Source: CAYXBG01 sp964463145 (GTDB lineage: Bacteria; Acidobacteriota; UBA6911; RPQK01; CBDAPI01). From it: a stretch of DNA of 37,837 nt. The notes beneath the pieces are model-generated. The model had not been told where the DNA came from. It ran no database searches and was given only the letters and a program-made list of their open reading frames with translations. Made by a program: the position numbers and the translations under genes. The DNA is taken from assembly GCA_964463145.1 (NCBI GenBank), contig CAYXBG010000009.1, forward strand, positions 1 through 37,837. The letters run 5' to 3'. Shown here one piece after another: positions 34,075-37,837 of this stretch (its first letter is position 1; every line of letters starts with the position of its first letter).

Positions 34075-35391
34075 TTATTGCTTGTAGTAATCCAATCCGA
34101 GATGGGTTATCTGATCTTCCCCCTTTAGATACCGGAGGGTATTCTTTAGTTTAGTGAGCTGGATAAAAATGTCATGTTCTGGATAAAGCTCTGGCGGTGT
34201 CATTGGACTCTTAAAGTAGAATGAGAGCCACTCCTGTATACCAGAAAACCCCGCGCGTTGGGCCAGGTCAAGGAACAAAACTAGATCTAAAACTAATGGT
34301 GCCGCCAGAATGCTATCCCGGCAAAGAAAATCTATCTTGATCTGCATGTCGTAACCCAACCAGCCAAAGATATCGAGATTATCCCAGCCCTCTTTGTTGT
34401 CTCGTCTCGGAGGATAGTAGTTGATCCTAACTTTGTGATACATATCCCCATAGAGTCCCGGGTACATATCAGGCTGCAAAATATGCTCCAGAGCACCCAA
34501 TTTACTCTCTTCCTTCGTCTTAAAAGATCCAGGATCATCCAAGACCTCTCCGTCTCGATTCCCCAAAATGTTTGTTGAAAACCATCCTGACAAACCCAAA
34601 AGACGTGCTTTCAGTCCTGGGGCAATAATGGTCTTCATGAGGGTTTGACCAGTCTTGAAATCTTTCCCTGCAATAGGAACACCACAGGACTTTGAGAGTT
34701 CTTGTATAGCCGGAATATCCACAGTTAAGTTCGGTGCACCGTTGGCAAATGCTACCCCTTCTTTCATCGCTGCATAGGCGTAAATCATACTAGGGGCTAT
34801 CTGAGGATCATTTGCTTCCAATCCCTTCTCAAAGGACTCTATGCTCCCATGGACATCTTGATCTTCAATAAAAATCTCAGTACTAGCACACCAGATCATA
34901 ACAACCCGTTTGCAGTCATTCTCATCACGGAAGGCTCGGATATCGGAACGGAGCTGATTTGCTAAGTCCAGCTTGTTCTTGCCGGACTTAATATGGGGAC
35001 CATCTAATTTTTTCACATAGTCCCGTTCGAAAACAGCAGGCATGGGGCGCAATTCCTGCAGTGATTCTTGGATCTGGCCCAGTAAATCCTTCTTTAGAAC
35101 CCCTGCCGTAGTAGCTGATTCAAAACAGTCGTCCTCAAAAATATCCCAGCAACCAAAGACAAGGTCATCTAGCTTCGCAAGAGGAACAAAGTCCTTGATT
35201 AAGGGAACTCTGCCCTCGGTCCTTTTACCAAGCCTAATCGTTCCAAGTTGCGTCAAGGAGCCGATTGGCTCACCCAACCCTCTACGAACTGCTTCAACCC
35301 CTGCCACAAAGGTAGTACTGACTGCCCCGAGGCCCACAAGTAACACGCCTAAAGGACCTTCTGGTTCTACAATTTTTTTTCGACTATCCAT
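34075..35391 (-). CDS. ino1: Inositol-3-phosphate synthase
   Basis: This NAD-dependent enzyme converts glucose 6-phosphate to inositol 3-phosphate, the entry to inositol lipids and osmolytes. The Rossmann start is LLVGLGAVSTTFVAGVEAVR. VMIWCASTE, FANGAPNLTVDIPAI, GKDFKTGQTLMKTIIAPGLK and STNILGNRDGEVL are the family core; the Lys residues in the GKDFKTGQTLMK segment belong to the active site. At 438 residues it is larger than actinobacterial forms and smaller than eukaryotic ones, similar to versions I associate with Planctomycetes, Verrucomicrobia and relatives. AAAGGGGG lies just before the ATG. It is 48 nt after glyS and 10 nt before fba. Confidence 0.93.
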   Translation of the reverse strand: MDSRKKIVEPEGPLGVLLVGLGAVSTTFVAGVEAVRRGLGEPIGSLTQLGTIRLGKRTEGRVPLIKDFVPLAKLDDLVFGCWDIFEDDCFESATTAGVLKKDLLGQIQESLQELRPMPAVFERDYVKKLDGPHIKSGKNKLDLANQLRSDIRAFRDENDCKRVVMIWCASTEIFIEDQDVHGSIESFEKGLEANDPQIAPSMIYAYAAMKEGVAFANGAPNLTVDIPAIQELSKSCGVPIAGKDFKTGQTLMKTIIAPGLKARLLGLSGWFSTNILGNRDGEVLDDPGSFKTKEESKLGALEHILQPDMYPGLYGDMYHKVRINYYPPRRDNKEGWDNLDIFGWLGYDMQIKIDFLCRDSILAAPLVLDLVLFLDLAQRAGFSGIQEWLSFYFKSPMTPPELYPEHDIFIQLTKLKNTLRYLKGEDQITHLGLDYYKQ

Positions 35392-35439
35392 ACCTACCCC
35401 CTTTGCCTACTACTAACTAGGAATTCATTTCTCAACGGA

Positions 35440-37497
35440 TCAACTTTTAGATCTAACAATCTGAGAAATATCAGCCACTCTCCTAAACATGCTCGCCAAT
35501 ATCGCCAAAAGGGCAAGTCTGTTCTTGCGGAGAGCATCATTATCTACTAGCACCATCACATCTACAAAGAATTGATCTAGCCGTTCGCTAAGTTTGGCCA
35601 TCAGAGATAATGATTTTTCATACTCTGACTGATCTAAAAAATTCTCTACCTCAGGTGCAAGGCTCGAGAAATAACCCCAAAGTTCCTTCTCAGCTTGCAC
35701 CTCGAAAAGAGATGGATCCACTCTACTGGACGGATCCAGGTCTCTCCCTTCCAGTATATTCCGAATCCTCTTATCTGCTTCGGCCAAGGAAGAAAAATCG
35801 TTCTCTTTCCGTACATTCTGTAGTGCTTCTGCCCGACGCACCAAATTGGAAACAGTGCTCATTTCGACTCCCAACACCGCATTAATGACGTCGTAATCCA
35901 TTTTCATTTCATTAGCCAACATATGCCTAATACGACGAATCAAGAAGTCTCTCACCTCGTCAACAGTTGTAGCTACCTTTAAATCAAACTGCTTAAAACC
36001 CGCCTCAATCAGAGTCTCAAGGGATAGGTCCAGCTTCTTCTCTGAAAGGATTCTAATAATTCCCTGGGCCTGTCGTCGGAGTGCAAAAGGATCACTCGAA
36101 CTCGTGGGACGAATACCAATACTGAAACAACCTGCAATAGTGTCAATACGATCTGCAATAGAAAGAATTGCTCCATTAAGTGTCGAAGGAACAGCATGAC
36201 CAGTGGTAATCGGAGAATAGTGCTCGTAGATAGCTTTCCATACTTTCTCTGGATACCCTTCAGAACGTGCGTATAAACCACCCATAACGCCCTGTAACTC
36301 GCTAATCTCAAACACCGTCTCTGTAGTGAGGTCTGCCTTACAGAGCTTTGCCGCTTGGTCTAATGTTGCCTCGCCCGATATTTGGCTACAGATTGCACGA
36401 ATTCGTTCGGTCTTCTCCGAATAACTTCCAAGCTTCTTCTGGAACGTAACACGGGCCAACCCTGCCACTCTCTTTTCTAGCTTCTGCTTTCGATCGTTTT
36501 CCCAAAAGAAGGCAGCATCCTCAAGTCGTGCCTTCAAAACTCTCTCGTGACCACGGCGAATGTCATCTAAAGACCTATCATCTGTGTTGAGAACTGCAAG
36601 AAAAAAATTCTGGATTTTCCCAGAGGAATCCTGGATTGCGAAATATTTCTGATGGTGACGCATCACGGTAACAAGGATTTCTCCCGGCAAGCCCAAAAAT
36701 TCTTCATCGAACCTCCCCTGTAAGACGGTGGGGAATTCATTTAGATAGCAGGTCATTCCCAGCAGTTCTTCATCTGCTATGACTTCAAGATCAGCCGGCG
36801 TCTTAGCTTCTATTTCTCTACTAATCTTTTCTCGTCGTTCCTCTCCATCAACCAAAACAAAGTTATCTCTTAGTAATGCCTCATACTCTTGCAAACGCCC
36901 AATCGAAAGCACTCCACGGCTCAGGAATCGATGTCCACGCGTTTCACGACCAGCCTTCACCTCTTCGAGTTCATATTCCAAGACCTCATCGTCCCACAAG
37001 ACAACCAACCAACGGATTGGACGGATGAAACGAAATCGAGATCTTTTCCAATACATGCTTTTGGGCCAGGAAATCCCAATGATAATAGCCTCAAGTCCTT
37101 CCTGTAAAACCTCCGAAAAAGGCCTCTCCGAGTGCTTGACACGGCACCCCACATAGGAACCTTTTTCGGTATCGAAAATCTCTAGTCCTTCAGGATGAAT
37201 GTTATTCTTTCTTGCGAAGCCAAGAGCTGCTTTGGTTGGGTCTCCAGCGCTATCCATGGCCACTGCCTTAGGAGGCCCCAAAATAATCTCTTCCCTTTCC
37301 GGTTGCGTTTCAGGAAGACCGGATACAGTCACAGTCATTCTTCTTGGAGAACCATATTGGTTCAGTGTCAAAGTATCTGCCCTGACACCATTATCCTCAA
37401 ACAACTCTAATAATCCCTCTTTCAATTGCGAAAGAGCTGGCTGAATCATTAGAGCCGGAATTTCTTCACTCCCTATCTCGAGCAGGAACTCACTCAT
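35440..37497 (-). CDS. glyS: Glycyl-tRNA synthetase subunit beta
   Basis: This is the beta subunit of the bacterial (alpha-beta)2 glycyl-tRNA synthetase; it binds tRNA-Gly and carries the HD and anticodon domains. It starts SEFLLEIGSEEIPA, then LGPPKAVAMDSAGDPTKAALGFA, SMYWKRSRFRFIRPIRWLV, VTVMRHHQKYFAI, ADRIDTIAGCFSIGIRPTSSSDPFALRRQAQGI and a C-terminal domain. The total is 685 residues. The ATG at 37497 has GAGG four bases upstream and matches homologues; an ATG four codons earlier (37509) is open. Its start overlaps the end of glyQ. Confidence 0.96.
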   Translation of the reverse strand: MSEFLLEIGSEEIPALMIQPALSQLKEGLLELFEDNGVRADTLTLNQYGSPRRMTVTVSGLPETQPEREEIILGPPKAVAMDSAGDPTKAALGFARKNNIHPEGLEIFDTEKGSYVGCRVKHSERPFSEVLQEGLEAIIIGISWPKSMYWKRSRFRFIRPIRWLVVLWDDEVLEYELEEVKAGRETRGHRFLSRGVLSIGRLQEYEALLRDNFVLVDGEERREKISREIEAKTPADLEVIADEELLGMTCYLNEFPTVLQGRFDEEFLGLPGEILVTVMRHHQKYFAIQDSSGKIQNFFLAVLNTDDRSLDDIRRGHERVLKARLEDAAFFWENDRKQKLEKRVAGLARVTFQKKLGSYSEKTERIRAICSQISGEATLDQAAKLCKADLTTETVFEISELQGVMGGLYARSEGYPEKVWKAIYEHYSPITTGHAVPSTLNGAILSIADRIDTIAGCFSIGIRPTSSSDPFALRRQAQGIIRILSEKKLDLSLETLIEAGFKQFDLKVATTVDEVRDFLIRRIRHMLANEMKMDYDVINAVLGVEMSTVSNLVRRAEALQNVRKENDFSSLAEADKRIRNILEGRDLDPSSRVDPSLFEVQAEKELWGYFSSLAPEVENFLDQSEYEKSLSLMAKLSERLDQFFVDVMVLVDNDALRKNRLALLAILASMFRRVADISQIVRSKS

Positions 37498-37837
37498 ATT
37501 GCCTCGCATAACATTCAGCTATGGCAACAGCCAGCTTCCTAACTCTTCCAATCATCTCTACTCTTTGAGTCACACTAATAGCTCCTCGACTCTCAAGTAA
37601 ATTGAAAGTATGTGAACACTTGAGACAGTAATCAAAGGCTGGTCTTATACATTCGGCCTCTAATGCACGACCGCATTCCGTTTCGTAAATGTCAAACATC
37701 TTGAATAAGGCGTCACTGTCGGCAACTTCAAAACTGTATTTCGAAAATTCAAATTCCTCACGTTGCCGAATTTCGCCGTAAGTACGCCCCTGGCTCCACT
37801 CCAGATCAAAAATACTTTCCGTACCACTAACAAACCC
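37490..37837 (-). CDS. glyQ: Glycyl-tRNA synthetase subunit alpha, 5' end beyond window
   Basis: This is the C-terminal 115 residues of the alpha (catalytic) subunit. Frame and content match GlyQ: SIFDLEWSQGRTYGEI, FSKYSFEVADSDALFKMFDI, LKCSHTFNLLESRGAISVT and IGRVRKLAVAIAECYARQY. GlyQ is normally about 290-300 residues, so roughly 180 residues, including the class II catalytic motifs, lie beyond the right edge. The frame is open to the edge. The stop overlaps the glyS start by 8 nt, as in many bacteria with separate subunits. Confidence 0.95.
   Translation of the reverse strand, partial: GFVSGTESIFDLEWSQGRTYGEIRQREEFEFSKYSFEVADSDALFKMFDIYETECGRALEAECIRPAFDYCLKCSHTFNLLESRGAISVTQRVEMIGRVRKLAVAIAECYARQYE

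Noticed and set aside
1..37837. tRNA, rRNA, CRISPR, insertion sequences or phage genes
   Set aside because: No cloverleaf, repeat-spacer or transposase pattern was seen; the gaps are short and the genes are housekeeping.

Overview
The window looks like a chromosomal segment of an uncultured, free-living or host-associated Gram-negative bacterium. GC content is moderate, gene density is high, and the genes are mostly housekeeping. The gene mix best fits Verrucomicrobiota (Opitutae/Puniceicoccales-like): a PQQ-type propeller protein carrying EF-hands, a ~440-residue inositol-3-phosphate synthase beside a class I fructose-bisphosphate aldolase, a separate glyQ/glyS glycyl-tRNA synthetase, and an operon of TonB-like protein, site-2 protease, trpS, scpA, scpB and rluB. 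This placement is inferred from gene content only; there is no rRNA marker. A run of exactly ten Ns (10523-10532) and two genes that are open except for one apparently missing base (ilvC, sppA) suggest a draft or metagenome assembly.

Layout. 1-6461 (minus): sucC-sucD-ndk-midA, then adk-ppk. This is a block of phosphoryl-transfer and energy genes; ppk runs off the left edge. 6641-7717 (plus): a DAO-family FAD oxidoreductase, followed by a strong 12-bp palindrome. 7870-11548 (plus): dapB-dapA-dapD and a class I aminotransferase, giving most of the succinylase route to diaminopimelate and lysine. 11617-13074: an exported PQQ/EF-hand propeller protein. 13105-14636 (minus): a LysR regulator and a nucleoside-phosphorylase-like protein. 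14740-18045 (plus): ilvB-ilvN-ilvC for branched-chain amino acids, divergent from the LysR gene, with a LysR-type operator and a promoter between them. 18248-20553: an AGCS sodium:amino-acid symporter and an XdhC-family protein.

20555-25220 (minus): TonB-like protein, S2P protease, trpS, scpA, scpB, rluB. 25287-26726 (minus): a divergent Nramp-fold transporter lacking the canonical metal-binding motifs. 26879-28689 (plus): an ABC-2 exporter (ATPase and permease). 28790-29668 (minus): a tartronate-semialdehyde-reductase-like dehydrogenase. 29823-31546 (plus): a 67K-type SppA peptidase split in two by a -1 frame change at an A-AAG-GGA heptamer. 31587-37837 (minus): glyQ(partial)-glyS-ino1-fba and a TPR lipoprotein/secreted protein, with two hairpins after fba.

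No tRNA, rRNA, CRISPR array, insertion sequence or phage gene was recognised. No intergenic gap exceeds 300 bases; the largest are 18046-18247, 2667-2860 and 6462-6640. I found no clearly new multi-gene system. The observations most worth checking are the split SppA, the frame-broken ilvC start, the motif-less Nramp homologue, and the phosphorylase-like protein lacking its usual Met-Glu pair.
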